DNA from: BS150m-G50 sp964517435 | GTDB lineage: Bacteria; CAIWAD01; BS150m-G50 | Direction of reading: 5' to 3' | DNA length: 64,000 nucleotides | NCBI GenBank assembly: GCA_964517435.1 | Contig: CAZFEC010000009.1 | Location: 15,124 to 79,123 of the forward strand | Shown: in pieces, positions 34,105 through 42,097 of the stretch | Numbering within the stretch: position 1 is the first letter of the stretch | How the letters are laid out: each line of letters begins with the position of its first letter | The notes under the pieces: model-generated | Told to the model about the DNA's origin: nothing | What the model saw: only the letters and a program-made list of their open reading frames with translations | The model's database searches: none | Made by a program: the position numbers and the translations under genes

Positions 34105-34863
34105 TCATGGTTGGCGATCAGTTCCGAGACTGTACCGAAAGAACTTCCCAAGCAGAGTCGGTGAGTGCAGGATCTCATCATGATTCAAATCCTGGAGCGG
34201 TTTGCTCATAAACTTGTTGTAGAGCATCACCGCCACAGTCGAGTCAGTGAGAAAATCCTCCGGTTCACCTTCCGGCTGCAGGAACCGTTTCCATTCATCG
34301 TAGCGCAGCGGAGCGAAATCCTTGAAATCTAGATTGTGATATTTGCATCCGTCCATCAGCCGCCAGAGTATATCGTAGCCAATCTCCGTCCAGTGGAGAC
34401 GGCATTTCTTCAGCCGCGATCTCACCAGCAAACGATTCAACCTGGTATCGAGCACACGATCCATCTCCCTGATCCACTCTGCGATGACAGGATTGCGGGG
34501 ATTCGCTCCCAGAAACCAGATGGAGGGTTTGCCGTATTCCTCCGATACGCCGACCAGATCCACCTGCCGCAGTTCGGCTTCGATCTCGATTTCCCGCAGC
34601 AAAATGATGTCGCTGTCCAGCCAGATCCCGCCCTGTTCATGGAGGATCCGGGCCCGGATGTAATCGGCGCGATGGGCGATTTGCTCAATTCGGGAGATGT
34701 CTCTGCGCAGATCGGGGATGAAGTCGAACACGCTGTTTTCATTGAGAACCACGATTCGGTAACGGGGGGAGTGCAGTTTTATCGTCTCCAGACAGAGATC
34801 GAGATAGGCCGGTTTCCGCCTGTTCCGAGCGTTTTCCCAGTACATCCAGATGGTGTGGTTCAT
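34105..34863 (-). CDS. GT32-like (DXD) glycosyltransferase
   Basis: 252 residues. The start Met-Asn-His-Thr-Ile-Trp-Met-Tyr-Trp-Glu-Asn and the core Ala-Asp-Tyr-Ile-Arg-Ala-Arg-Ile-Leu-His-Glu-Gln-Gly-Gly-Ile-Trp-Leu-Asp-Ser-Asp (DXD near 85) are typical of GT32/capsular polysaccharide synthesis enzymes using a UDP- or GDP-sugar. The ATG at 34863 is chosen because the motif starts there; the extension upstream lies inside the LicD-like gene. The gap to that gene is 2 bases. Confidence 0.84.
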   Translation of the reverse strand: MNHTIWMYWENARNRRKPAYLDLCLETIKLHSPRYRIVVLNENSVFDFIPDLRRDISRIEQIAHRADYIRARILHEQGGIWLDSDIILLREIEIEAELRQVDLVGVSEEYGKPSIWFLGANPRNPVIAEWIREMDRVLDTRLNRLLVRSRLKKCRLHWTEIGYDILWRLMDGCKYHNLDFKDFAPLRYDEWKRFLQPEGEPEDFLTDSTVAVMLYNKFMSKPLQDLNHDEILHSPTLLGKFFRYSLGTDRQP

Positions 34864-34865
34864 GC

Positions 34866-35495
34866 TCAACCGATCCGTTTCCTTTTGTTCCTGGGCAATC
34901 TGATCTCCGTCCCGATGGCGTTGGCGGGACCAAAGGCCCAATCCCAATCCTCCTGCGGGACCTCCCAATCATCACCGTATTTCGCGGCGATGTATTTAGC
35001 CGTCTCCGCCGGGACAGTGAACTGTTCGCCGAGGAAGTCGACTTCCTGGAATTCGAACGGTTCGTAATAGTACTTGATGAGGTTCCTGACTTTGCCCTTC
35101 CGTTCCGGCTTCCAGGCACCGTGCCAGAACTTGTCTTCTTCCTGGTAAAAAAAGAAGAGATCCACCGCGGCACTGTTACGTCGGAAGGACAGCTGGAGTC
35201 CGCAGGCGAGGCGGCCGTAGACATGCGCCAGCTCCCAGCCGGCGCTGATGAACTCCGCGGTGATCGCATTGCTGTATTCCGAGATGAACAAGCCCAGATC
35301 GGCATCGTTATCGTACGGCAGGATCCGGTTCTCGCGATAGTAACCGAGCAGGGTTCCATCGGTCAGCCAGGAACGTACACCCAGCTTCCGCAGCAATCGG
35401 TTCGCGTCGATCAGGTTGCGGGCGATCTCAGTCACCAGTACCTGTTGAGCAGGTCGGGAGCGCTTCCTGGAAAACAACCGTGGGAGTTTCAACAT
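34866..35495 (-). CDS. LicD/fukutin-like phosphotransferase
   Basis: 209 residues. The diagnostic block Trp-Leu-Thr-Asp-Gly-Thr-Leu-Leu-Gly-Tyr-Tyr-Arg-Glu-Asn-Arg-Ile-Leu-Pro-Tyr-Asp, followed by Asn-Asp-Ala-Asp-Leu-Gly, lies near residues 44-68. This is the nucleotidyltransferase-fold core shared by LicD, which moves phosphocholine from CDP-choline to teichoic acid or LPS, and fukutin-related enzymes, which move ribitol-phosphate. An ATG at 35495 is preferred over an upstream in-frame TTG. The gene immediately upstream is a LicC-like nucleotidyltransferase, so the pair probably activates and transfers a phospho-alcohol onto the glycan. Confidence 0.82.
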   Translation of the reverse strand: MLKLPRLFSRKRSRPAQQVLVTEIARNLIDANRLLRKLGVRSWLTDGTLLGYYRENRILPYDNDADLGLFISEYSNAITAEFISAGWELAHVYGRLACGLQLSFRRNSAAVDLFFFYQEEDKFWHGAWKPERKGKVRNLIKYYYEPFEFQEVDFLGEQFTVPAETAKYIAAKYGDDWEVPQEDWDWAFGPANAIGTEIRLPRNKRKRIG

Positions 35496-35506
35496 GGCGC
35501 CGGACC

Positions 35507-36214
35507 TCAATTCTTTTCGCAACCGGCTTCGCCAGCCAGAGTACTACTGATCAACCGGCGGGCTTGCTGAAGATCATTCTCATCATCGACTTCGATACAG
35601 GTGAATTCAGAGATATCGACCGGCCGGAATTCGATCCCCCTGTCTATCGCCAGTTCGATGGCCTTCTCGAAATAATCCTGTGCTCCAGCCCGCCACAGGT
35701 CCTGCCGGAAGCCCTCAAAGTCAATATGCGAGATCAGGTTCACGCCCACTGCCTCACCCGCCGCTGCTCCAACCTGCTTGGAGATACGAGCAATGCAGCC
35801 ATTCTCCGCCAGCGAGTACTTCACCTCTTCTTCGCCGCAGCTCTTCCGGTCTACCGCAACAGCGTTACCTGAACCGCCGATCACGGCTGTAATCACACCC
35901 GGGTCGAACACTACATCCCCGTTCAGCCAGATCACATTATCCGGATGCAATGCCGATAGAGCCAACGCGAGACTCCTGGCGGTATTGGTAAGGTGATAGA
36001 GGGGGTTATAGAGATAGAGCAGATCGGGACGGTGCTCCATCACTATCTCCTTTTTGAATCCGACCACCGCCGTGATTTCTTCTATTCCCGCCGCTCGCAG
36101 ACTCTCCACCTGCAGATCCAGAATCGTGTGCCGCTCGTTGACACGCGTCAGACATTTAGGCAGTGTGTTTCCCAAACGGCTGCCGATTCCAGCTGCCAGG
36201 ATGATTGCTTTCAT
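35507..36214 (-). CDS. LicC-like nucleotidyltransferase
   Basis: 235 residues. The N-terminal signature Ile-Ile-Leu-Ala-Ala-Gly-Ile-Gly-Ser-Arg-Leu-Gly-Asn-Thr-Leu-Pro-Lys-Cys-Leu binds the CTP or sugar-nucleotide phosphate. Tyr-Asn-Pro-Leu-Tyr-His-Leu-Thr-Asn-Thr-Ala-Arg-Ser-Leu resembles the substrate loop of LicC-type phosphocholine cytidylyltransferases. Leu-Asn-Gly-Asp-Val-Val-Phe carries the metal-binding Asp and Glu-Val-Asp-Asp-Glu-Asn-Asp-Leu ends the catalytic core. Sugar-1-phosphate nucleotidyltransferase is the alternative. It ends 11 bases before the LicD-like gene. Confidence 0.82.
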   Translation of the reverse strand: MKAIILAAGIGSRLGNTLPKCLTRVNERHTILDLQVESLRAAGIEEITAVVGFKKEIVMEHRPDLLYLYNPLYHLTNTARSLALALSALHPDNVIWLNGDVVFDPGVITAVIGGSGNAVAVDRKSCGEEEVKYSLAENGCIARISKQVGAAAGEAVGVNLISHIDFEGFRQDLWRAGAQDYFEKAIELAIDRGIEFRPVDISEFTCIEVDDENDLQQARRLISSTLAGEAGCEKN

Positions 36215-36250
36215 TGGCTTCTCCTACCAGTACTCACAGGTTCCCAGCCA

Positions 36251-37093
36251 TTACTTCAGCGCCCGGTAGTCCAGGCCGTTCAGATCGCGCCCGGCCAGGC
36301 CGTTTGCACAGCGGTACTCACCGGCATGGGCGGCCCTTTTCCGTTCCCGATAATAATCATCATTGACACGCGCGCCGTTCTGATGATAGGGTTTGTGATA
36401 CAGGTGTACCGCAAAATCGTGTTTGAAGGGGTTGCAGCCGTTAATACCCGCCGCGTAGAGACGCCGTCCCAGGTCGTCATCCTCGCTTCCCCAACCCACG
36501 AAGTTCTCGTCAAAGCCGTTCACCTGCTCCAGATCCTTCTTGAAGAGAGAAAACATCCCCCCTTTGAGTTTGGGGCGATGAGAGCGATACCCTAACTTCG
36601 CACTCATGAAATAAAAGAGATCCTGATAATACTGCTTCCTGTTTTTTCTATATTTAGTGGAAGCGATATACCTGGGAAAAGCTCGCTCCGGCTGCTGCTC
36701 CCGCAGCAGTTCCGTTGTCTCTTCCGCACCCAGCAGAATCTGTTGTGAGACCAGGAACCTGTCCGGTTGCGCATTGGTGATGTGCGTCTTGATGTAATCG
36801 GGCGAAAGCAATCTGTCCTGGTCGAGAAACAGCAGGTAATCGCCGCTCGCTGCCATGATGCCGTTATTCCGGCTGCGCGACAACCGGAATCCCGCATCCT
36901 CCTGGCCGACGAAAATCAGTTCAAAGGGGGAAACCGCAGCTTGTTCCACCAGCACCGGGAGTTGAGAATCGCTCGATCCATCATCAGTTATGATCACTTC
37001 ATCTGGCTGCACGCTCTGGGTGGCGATCGACCTCAAGACGAGTCGCGTGTATTCGGGTTTATTAAAAGTATTGATGATTACGGTTGTCTTCAT
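36251..37093 (-). CDS. Glycosyltransferase family 2 with galactosyltransferase-like C-terminus
   Basis: 280 residues. The GT-A start is Val-Ile-Ile-Asn-Thr-Phe-Asn-Lys-Pro, with Ile-Thr-Asp-Asp-Gly-Ser-Ser-Asp and Leu-Phe-Leu-Asp-Gln-Asp (about 92, the metal-binding acidic motif). Then follows a Glyco_transf_7C-type block, Gly-Gly-Met-Phe-Ser-Leu-Phe-Lys-Lys-Asp ... Asn-Gly-Phe-Asp-Glu-Asn-Phe-Val-Gly-Trp-Gly-Ser-Glu-Asp-Asp-Asp, as in beta-1,4-galactosyltransferase-like and chondroitin polymerase-like enzymes. Gap of 36 bases to the LicC-like gene. A GTGATACA octamer lies at 36395. Confidence 0.86.
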   Translation of the reverse strand: MKTTVIINTFNKPEYTRLVLRSIATQSVQPDEVIITDDGSSDSQLPVLVEQAAVSPFELIFVGQEDAGFRLSRSRNNGIMAASGDYLLFLDQDRLLSPDYIKTHITNAQPDRFLVSQQILLGAEETTELLREQQPERAFPRYIASTKYRKNRKQYYQDLFYFMSAKLGYRSHRPKLKGGMFSLFKKDLEQVNGFDENFVGWGSEDDDLGRRLYAAGINGCNPFKHDFAVHLYHKPYHQNGARVNDDYYRERKRAAHAGEYRCANGLAGRDLNGLDYRALK

Positions 37094-37127
37094 CTCAATT
37101 ACCTTCTAAGGTTCGCTTACGGGACTT

Positions 37128-38075
37128 CTAGACTCCACGCAACAGCTGGTAATTACGAAATCCCCCGAGCTGTCCTCCGCCCAGCAGCCGCTGTTCGATC
37201 CAGGTCAGCAGGCGATACTTGAACCGCTCGTGTTTGTGCGGCTCCCGTCCGCGGTCCGGTTTGCCCTGCTGTTGCAGTTTCTCCCGCCAGTCCATGCCGG
37301 CGATCATCTCGGCCATCACCGCGGGATGGGTACCGTCAAAACGTGGCACGCGATCCAGCGGTCCGTAATCGAATTCCCCGGGCGCTTCGTCATAGTAACG
37401 TTCCGCCTTGACGCGTCCCCAATGAACGGAGTCGAGCGCGCGGCGCTTGTTCTGCATCAGGTGGGGAGGCCGCACCCAGCCGTAGTGAAAGATCCTGGCA
37501 TCCACCGTGGCCACCCGCAACTTGCGCGTACCGGACGGCTGCCGCGGATGCTCCCAATGCTCGAAGCTGCGGAAAGACTGGGCGCTCTGCCAGGAATGGA
37601 TATGCGGTAGATTCCGGACGATGCGGACCTCGTGCGGATACCAGCCGTGCAGGTTGTGACAGTGGTCGTAGTCGCCCCAGAAGTGATTGTAGCCGAAAAG
37701 CAGTCCCTCCACCTCTTCCACAGCGAGCAGCTGCTCGCAGCGTGCCCGAATAGCCGGCAGGTACTGCTCATGTATCACCTCATCCGCCTGGAGATAAAAG
37801 CACCAGTCGCCGCTGCAGGCTTTGAGCGCAATATCGGTCTGGACGGCGTTGATGGCCCCTTTCTGCTGGTACTGCTCCTCCCAGACGGTATCGATGACAC
37901 GGATGCGGGAATCGTCGACCGCGAGGATCTCCTTACGCGTGGTATCGTCCGGATCGCCCTGCCCGACCGCGACGACGACTTCGTCGCAAAGCGGCAGCAG
38001 CGACTTGATCGACTCCACCACGGGGTAGTAGAGCTTGATACCGTTGCGCACAAAAGAGAAGCCACTGATTTTCAT
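37128..38075 (-). CDS. GT2-like glycosyltransferase
   Basis: 315 residues starting at the ATG at 38075, which shares one base with the stop of the upstream gene (TGATG). The N-terminal GT-A core begins Ser-Gly-Phe-Ser-Phe-Val-Arg-Asn-Gly and has Glu-Val-Val-Val-Ala-Val-Gly, Tyr-Leu-Gln-Ala-Asp-Glu-Val-Ile (about 97) and a Trp/His/Pro-rich C-terminal half. The metal motif reads Gln-Ala-Asp-Glu rather than Asp-x-Asp. I recognise the general family only. It lies within the glycan operon and carries a GTGATACA octamer at 37771 whose frame encodes Val-Ile-His. Confidence 0.75.
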   Translation of the reverse strand: MKISGFSFVRNGIKLYYPVVESIKSLLPLCDEVVVAVGQGDPDDTTRKEILAVDDSRIRVIDTVWEEQYQQKGAINAVQTDIALKACSGDWCFYLQADEVIHEQYLPAIRARCEQLLAVEEVEGLLFGYNHFWGDYDHCHNLHGWYPHEVRIVRNLPHIHSWQSAQSFRSFEHWEHPRQPSGTRKLRVATVDARIFHYGWVRPPHLMQNKRRALDSVHWGRVKAERYYDEAPGEFDYGPLDRVPRFDGTHPAVMAEMIAGMDWREKLQQQGKPDRGREPHKHERFKYRLLTWIEQRLLGGGQLGGFRNYQLLRGV

Positions 38076-39169
38076 CACGCCGCCATTGCTGCTTCGAAGA
38101 TTTCCAGCATGTTTTCAACTCGTTGCTCGGGCGAACAAAGCGCCTGAATATCCCGGCGGGCGTTGTCCGCCAAACTTCGCCGCAGCTCAGCGTCCCGCAG
38201 CAGCCTGAGTATACGGTCGGTCATGGTTTCCTCCGCCCGGGGCGGTACCAGGAAGCCGTTCTTACCGTCGCGAATCAATTCACCGGTGCCGGCCACATCG
38301 CTGACCACTACCGGCACGCCGGCCGCCATCGATTCCCGGGTGGTGCCGGTCAATCCCTCCCCCTCGATCGCCGGGTTGACGCTTATCGTCAAACCGGGCA
38401 GCAGATCCGGAACGTCGTTTCGGAAACCGAGATGTATCACGGCCTCTCGATGTTGAAATCCCTCCGGCAGTATGTTCTCCAGTCTGCCGCTGCCGATGAG
38501 CACAACCCTGGCGCGCGGGAACTCCGCCAGTATAGTCGGCAGGCAGTGCAACAGGTGAATGTGTCCTTTGCGGGGCTGCAGATTACCTACCACACCGATC
38601 AGGGGGACAGCCTCTTCCAGGTCCAGTTCCCGTCGCAGGCAACCGGGATCGGCGGGATGCAGGAAGCGCCGGTCATACGCCTGGTAGACCACCCGCGTTT
38701 TGCGCCCCAGCGCAACGGCGCTTTCCGCCAGCGTCTGCGCGGTTGAATGTGAGACGGCGACTATCGCCTTAACGCGGGGATGCCGGTATTTCAAGGCGCT
38801 GTAGAAGTCGAGCGGATAGTTGACTCCCCGCTGTCCAACGACCGGCAGGTTCCAACCGGTTGTCGCCAGCAGCGCCGTAGACAGCCCCCGGCCCTTGATT
38901 GCATAGATGATCTGCGTATCCTGCTCGCGCAGCCAGCGGCGCACCCGCCTTAATACCGCCGGTTTAGGCCAGGAGCTCATCGCTACCGCCAGGAGCGGGA
39001 AGCGCTCCGCGACCCGCGCCTGAGCGGCTGCCGCCACGGGGTGATCCGGATTGTCAAAGATGAAGCAAACAGTGTGTCCCAGCGCCCGCAACTCGTCGCC
39101 TAGTTGAACGGCCTGAATAGCGCCGCCGGACATGATGCTCCGCTGCCCGATCACCATCGTGATCCGCAA
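38075..39169 (-). CDS. Glycosyltransferase family 4
   Basis: 364 residues counted from a TTG at 39169, preferred because GGGGGA lies 8 bases upstream and the protein begins Arg-Ile-Thr-Met-Val-Ile-Gly. The first in-frame ATG is at 39157. GT-B features: Met-Ser-Gly-Gly-Ala-Ile-Gln-Ala-Val-Gln-Leu (acceptor side), Val-Gly-Asn-Leu-Gln-Pro-Arg-Lys-Gly-His, Glu-Gly-Leu-Thr-Gly-Thr-Thr-Arg-Glu-Ser-Met-Ala-Ala-Gly-Val-Pro-Val-Val. Donor unknown. msbA ends 65 bases upstream. Confidence 0.86.
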   Translation of the reverse strand: MRITMVIGQRSIMSGGAIQAVQLGDELRALGHTVCFIFDNPDHPVAAAAQARVAERFPLLAVAMSSWPKPAVLRRVRRWLREQDTQIIYAIKGRGLSTALLATTGWNLPVVGQRGVNYPLDFYSALKYRHPRVKAIVAVSHSTAQTLAESAVALGRKTRVVYQAYDRRFLHPADPGCLRRELDLEEAVPLIGVVGNLQPRKGHIHLLHCLPTILAEFPRARVVLIGSGRLENILPEGFQHREAVIHLGFRNDVPDLLPGLTISVNPAIEGEGLTGTTRESMAAGVPVVVSDVAGTGELIRDGKNGFLVPPRAEETMTDRILRLLRDAELRRSLADNARRDIQALCSPEQRVENMLEIFEAAMAA

Positions 39170-39234
39170 ACCGGTTGTTCCCCCACGTACGGGCCGCTGC
39201 CGACAGGTCGCTTTACCCACAAAGCCTCATCCGG

Positions 39235-41118
39235 TTAAAACTGCTGCAGCCGGTAGAGTTCGGCGTAGCGCCCCTCCCTGGCCAGCAGCTCTTCATGGTT
39301 GCCCTGTTCCAGCACCCTACCCTGCTCGATGACGACGATGGTGTCCGCCTGGCGGATCGTCGACAGGCGGTGTGCCACCACGATGGCAGTGCGGTTCGCG
39401 ATCAAACGCTCGATGGCAAGCTGCACCAGCTGCTCCGATTCGGTATCCAGCGCCGAGGTCGCCTCATCCAGCAGCAGAACCTCCGGATCGCGCATCAACG
39501 CGCGTGCGATGGCCAGGCGCTGCTTCTGACCTCCGGAGAGACGGAAACCCTTTTCACCGATCCGCGTCTCCAGCCCCTCCGGCAGCTCGCTGATGAAGCC
39601 CCAGGCCTGCGCCGCGCGGGCGGCCGCCGTCACCGCTTCCGGATCGGCGTCCTCGATGCCATAGGCGATATTGTTGAACACGGTGTCGTCCAGCATGATC
39701 ACATCCTGGGTTACGATGCCGAGGCGTGCGCGCAGATCGAGCGGGTCCACCTGCGCCAGATCGGTACCGTCCCACGTCACCCGTCCAGCGGTCGGATCGT
39801 AATACCTAGCGATCAGCTGCATCAGGGTGGTCTTGCCGCCGCCGCTGGCCCCTACCAGCGCCACCGTCCGCCCGAAGGGGAAGCGCAGGTTGAGGTCGTG
39901 CAGTACCGGCTCGGTGTCGTAGCTGAAATTGACCGCTGCAAACGTGATACAATCCCGCAACGGCGCCAGCGGCTCCGGCGCGGCCGGGGTTTTCACATCC
40001 GGTTCGACCTGGTAGATCTCGATGATGCGGTGCGCGGAAGCGGCGCCTTTCTGGATGCCGCCCCAGAGGTTGCCGATCAGCTTGACCGGCCGCAGCAGCG
40101 ACAACAGCGCGCCCAGAAACACCATGAACGCCGCCGGCGACATCTGACCTTCGGGGCTGATGATGCGGATACCGCCCTGCCAGAGCACGAACACGGTCAC
40201 GAAGGAACTCAACAGCTCGCTGAGCGGCGCAATGCCGGCGTCCACGCGGGTCAGTTTCCAGTCGCTCCGTTTGAAGCGCTCAGTGCGTTCGGCGAAACGA
40301 CGGTTTTCCCAGTCGCGGGCGTTGTAACCGATGATCACCCGGATAGCGTGGAGAGCCTCCGCCAGGCGGTTGGTCACATCCGCGATCCGTGCCTGCGTGC
40401 GTCCGGCGTACTTCTTCAGCCGGTTGGTGATCTGCTGGAACACGAAACCGAAGAGCGGAAACACCACCAGGCTGATCAGGGTCAACTCCAGATCGATGAT
40501 AAATGCCAACGCCAGCAGCACGACGACCTGCGCCACGTTGAAGAGGATCTCCGCCACGTTGAAGATGATCATGCGGCGGACCTTCTCGACATCGTTCAAC
40601 ACGCGCGAGAGGAGGTCGCCGCTCTTGTAGCGGTTGAAGAAGTTGAGCGACAGCCCCAGCAGATGATCAAACAGTGTATTGCGGATGCGGCGCACCAACT
40701 CCAGCTCGATACTGAGAAAGGCGATCTTGTAGAGGTAGCGGGTCAGGGTCTTCAGGGCGATCAGTCCGACGATGGCCCAGATCAGGAAGTAGAGCACCTG
40801 AAGTTTGGCGGCCTGTTCAAAGGCAAGATCCAGCTGGTGGCCCGTAGCCGTCGCCAGTTGCACCCAGCTGCCGTTCCCCTGCAACAGCATCGTCAACTCC
40901 CGCCAGCTGTGGCGTAGCGCATCAGCCAGCGCACCGTAAAGTCCCACCGGTTGAGCAGGATCGGGCGCAGCGGCGAAGACCTTGTCGAAAACCGGGTAGA
41001 GCATGGCGATGGAGATGCCGGAGAAAAGCGAGGAGAGTATCATCAGCACCACGCCCAGCGTGATACGCCCGTACAGCTTTTTCAGAAACTGTGCAAAGAA
41101 ACGGTAGATCTCAATCAT
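39235..41118 (-). CDS. msbA: MsbA-type lipid/LPS flippase ABC transporter
   Basis: 627 residues: a six-helix membrane domain (about 1-335) fused to an ATPase domain. ATPase motifs: Walker A Gly-Ala-Ser-Gly-Gly-Gly-Lys-Thr-Thr, signature Leu-Ser-Gly-Gly-Gln-Lys-Gln-Arg, Walker B Val-Leu-Leu-Leu-Asp-Glu-Ala-Thr-Ser, switch His in Val-Ala-His-Arg-Leu-Ser-Thr. Such half-transporters flip lipid A-core or lipid-linked glycans across the inner membrane, fitting the glycosyltransferases downstream. A 60-residue insertion after the first helix (Pro/Gly/Gln-rich, about 45-100) is longer than in E. coli MsbA. The ATG at 41118 follows GGAG; it overlaps sua5 by 8 bp. Confidence 0.9.
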   Translation of the reverse strand: MIEIYRFFAQFLKKLYGRITLGVVLMILSSLFSGISIAMLYPVFDKVFAAAPDPAQPVGLYGALADALRHSWRELTMLLQGNGSWVQLATATGHQLDLAFEQAAKLQVLYFLIWAIVGLIALKTLTRYLYKIAFLSIELELVRRIRNTLFDHLLGLSLNFFNRYKSGDLLSRVLNDVEKVRRMIIFNVAEILFNVAQVVVLLALAFIIDLELTLISLVVFPLFGFVFQQITNRLKKYAGRTQARIADVTNRLAEALHAIRVIIGYNARDWENRRFAERTERFKRSDWKLTRVDAGIAPLSELLSSFVTVFVLWQGGIRIISPEGQMSPAAFMVFLGALLSLLRPVKLIGNLWGGIQKGAASAHRIIEIYQVEPDVKTPAAPEPLAPLRDCITFAAVNFSYDTEPVLHDLNLRFPFGRTVALVGASGGGKTTLMQLIARYYDPTAGRVTWDGTDLAQVDPLDLRARLGIVTQDVIMLDDTVFNNIAYGIEDADPEAVTAAARAAQAWGFISELPEGLETRIGEKGFRLSGGQKQRLAIARALMRDPEVLLLDEATSALDTESEQLVQLAIERLIANRTAIVVAHRLSTIRQADTIVVIEQGRVLEQGNHEELLAREGRYAELYRLQQF

Positions 41119-41695
41119 GCAGCAGCTGCTCCAGGGTGAGATTTGAACGTGATACACGCGGGGGTGTTTCCCGCAGGTCTACCAGGGCGGAGGCCCGGCC
41201 GCGGATCGCCAGACCGGGAAAACAGATGCAATCGACTGCCTGCAGCAGTGAGTCCTCCACCTGCGACAGAATGGTCGGATCGGTGTCACCGGAGATGTTG
41301 GCGGAGGTCAACAACAGCGGCTCCCCCAGCGCCTGCAGAAGCCGGTTGACCGGTGCCAGGTCCAGCCAGCGCACGGCCAGGCTGTCGGCGTAGGCGGGAT
41401 GCAGCGCGGCCAGCTCTTCCCTGCCATTGAAGATGCAGGTCACCGCCCCCGGCAGCAGCCGGGATGCCAGCTCCTTTTGGGGACCGGTCACCTCGCACAG
41501 CTGCTGCAGCTGCTCGAGCCCGTTGACGAGTATCGCCAGTGGTTTGGTGTTGTCGCGGTTCTTCAAACGATAAATGCCGGCCAGCACCTGCGGCCGTAAG
41601 CGCCCGGCCAGTCCATACAGAGTGTCGGTTGGAAGTATCACCACGCCGTCGCGCCGCAATACGTCGAGGATAGGATCAATCCGGGAAGACAGCAA
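41111..41695 (-). CDS. tsaC: Threonylcarbamoyl-AMP synthase (Sua5/YrdC/YwlC)
   Basis: 194 residues; makes threonylcarbamoyl-AMP from Thr, bicarbonate and ATP for the universal t6A37 tRNA modification. Motifs: Val-Val-Ile-Leu-Pro-Thr-Asp-Thr-Leu-Tyr-Gly-Leu (about 18-29), Lys-Asn-Arg-Asp-Asn-Thr-Lys-Pro-Leu-Ala-Ile, Leu-Leu-Thr-Ser-Ala-Asn-Ile-Ser-Gly. The Lys-Arg-x-x-Lys-Pro substrate loop is shifted to Lys-Asn-Arg-Asp-Asn-Thr-Lys-Pro. No ATG is available; a TTG at 41695, 6 bases after the tatA stop, is the likely start. The C-terminal Sua5 domain is absent, so it is the short TsaC form. Confidence 0.88.
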   Translation of the reverse strand: MLSSRIDPILDVLRRDGVVILPTDTLYGLAGRLRPQVLAGIYRLKNRDNTKPLAILVNGLEQLQQLCEVTGPQKELASRLLPGAVTCIFNGREELAALHPAYADSLAVRWLDLAPVNRLLQALGEPLLLTSANISGDTDPTILSQVEDSLLQAVDCICFPGLAIRGRASALVDLRETPPRVSRSNLTLEQLLHD

Positions 41696-41701
41696 CTGTT
41701 C

Positions 41702-41917
41702 CTACCTGGGCTGCGAGTCTTCCTGCTTGTCGGTGCTGTTGCCTTCAGTCGTTTTGGCGGCGGGGGAATCTATCTCTTTCTTGATCTCGGTGGCGCCGCG
41801 TTTGAATTCGTTGATCGCCTGTCCCAACCCGCGCGCGATTTCCGGTATTTTCTTGCCGCCGAAAAGCAACAGGACGACGAGCACGATTATTATCCATTCC
41901 CAGGGACCTGAAAACAT
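41702..41917 (-). CDS. tatA: Twin-arginine translocase subunit TatA/E
   Basis: 71 residues: one N-terminal membrane helix (about 6-20), the Phe-Gly-Gly-Lys-Lys-Ile-Pro-Glu-Ile-Ala-Arg-Gly-Leu-Gly hinge and amphipathic helix (about 19-45), and a short charged tail. TatA forms the pore for folded proteins with twin-Arg signals; tatB and tatC are not in the window. The ATG at 41917 follows GGAGG 5 bases upstream, and a promoter-like pair lies just beyond. Confidence 0.93.
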   Translation of the reverse strand: MFSGPWEWIIIVLVVLLLFGGKKIPEIARGLGQAINEFKRGATEIKKEIDSPAAKTTEGNSTDKQEDSQPR

Positions 41918-41942
41918 CGGTTACCTCCGTCGTAGTCTTTTC

Positions 41943-41970
41943 ATTCTAAGTAATATCATAAATTCTACAA
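41943..41970 (-). promoter_or_regulatory. Possible sigma70 promoter of tatA and the glycan operon
   Basis: On the minus strand TTGTAG (41965-41970) and TAGAAT (41943-41948) are 16 bases apart in an A+T-rich stretch, about 25 bases before the tatA start. This is the divergence point between the long minus-strand run and the tetR operon. The -35 box is imperfect. Confidence 0.4.
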
Positions 41971-42038
41971 AAATATCGCCCTTTTACTATCGAAAAGATA
42001 CAGGATCAGGAAACTGCAAGAAACGGAATAAGCGGGGC

Positions 42039-42067
42039 TTGACAAGCCGGATTTCACTCTTTATACT
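42039..42067 (+). promoter_or_regulatory. Strong sigma70-type promoter of the tetR operon
   Basis: TTGACA (42039-42044), a perfect -35 box, and TATACT (42062-42067) are separated by 17 bases. Transcription would start near 42074, inside the palindromic operator, giving a leader of about 24 nt before the tetR ATG. Confidence 0.75.
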
Positions 42068-42082
42068 GACTGTACAGTCAGT
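42065..42082. promoter_or_regulatory. 18-bp perfect palindrome, likely TetR operator
   Basis: ACTGACTGTACAGTCAGT is its own reverse complement. It overlaps the last bases of the -10 box and the predicted start of transcription, the classic place for steric repression, and lies 16 bases before the tetR-family start codon. Autoregulation by the adjacent repressor is the natural reading. Confidence 0.8.
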
Positions 42083-42097
42083 CAATAAAAGGAACAG

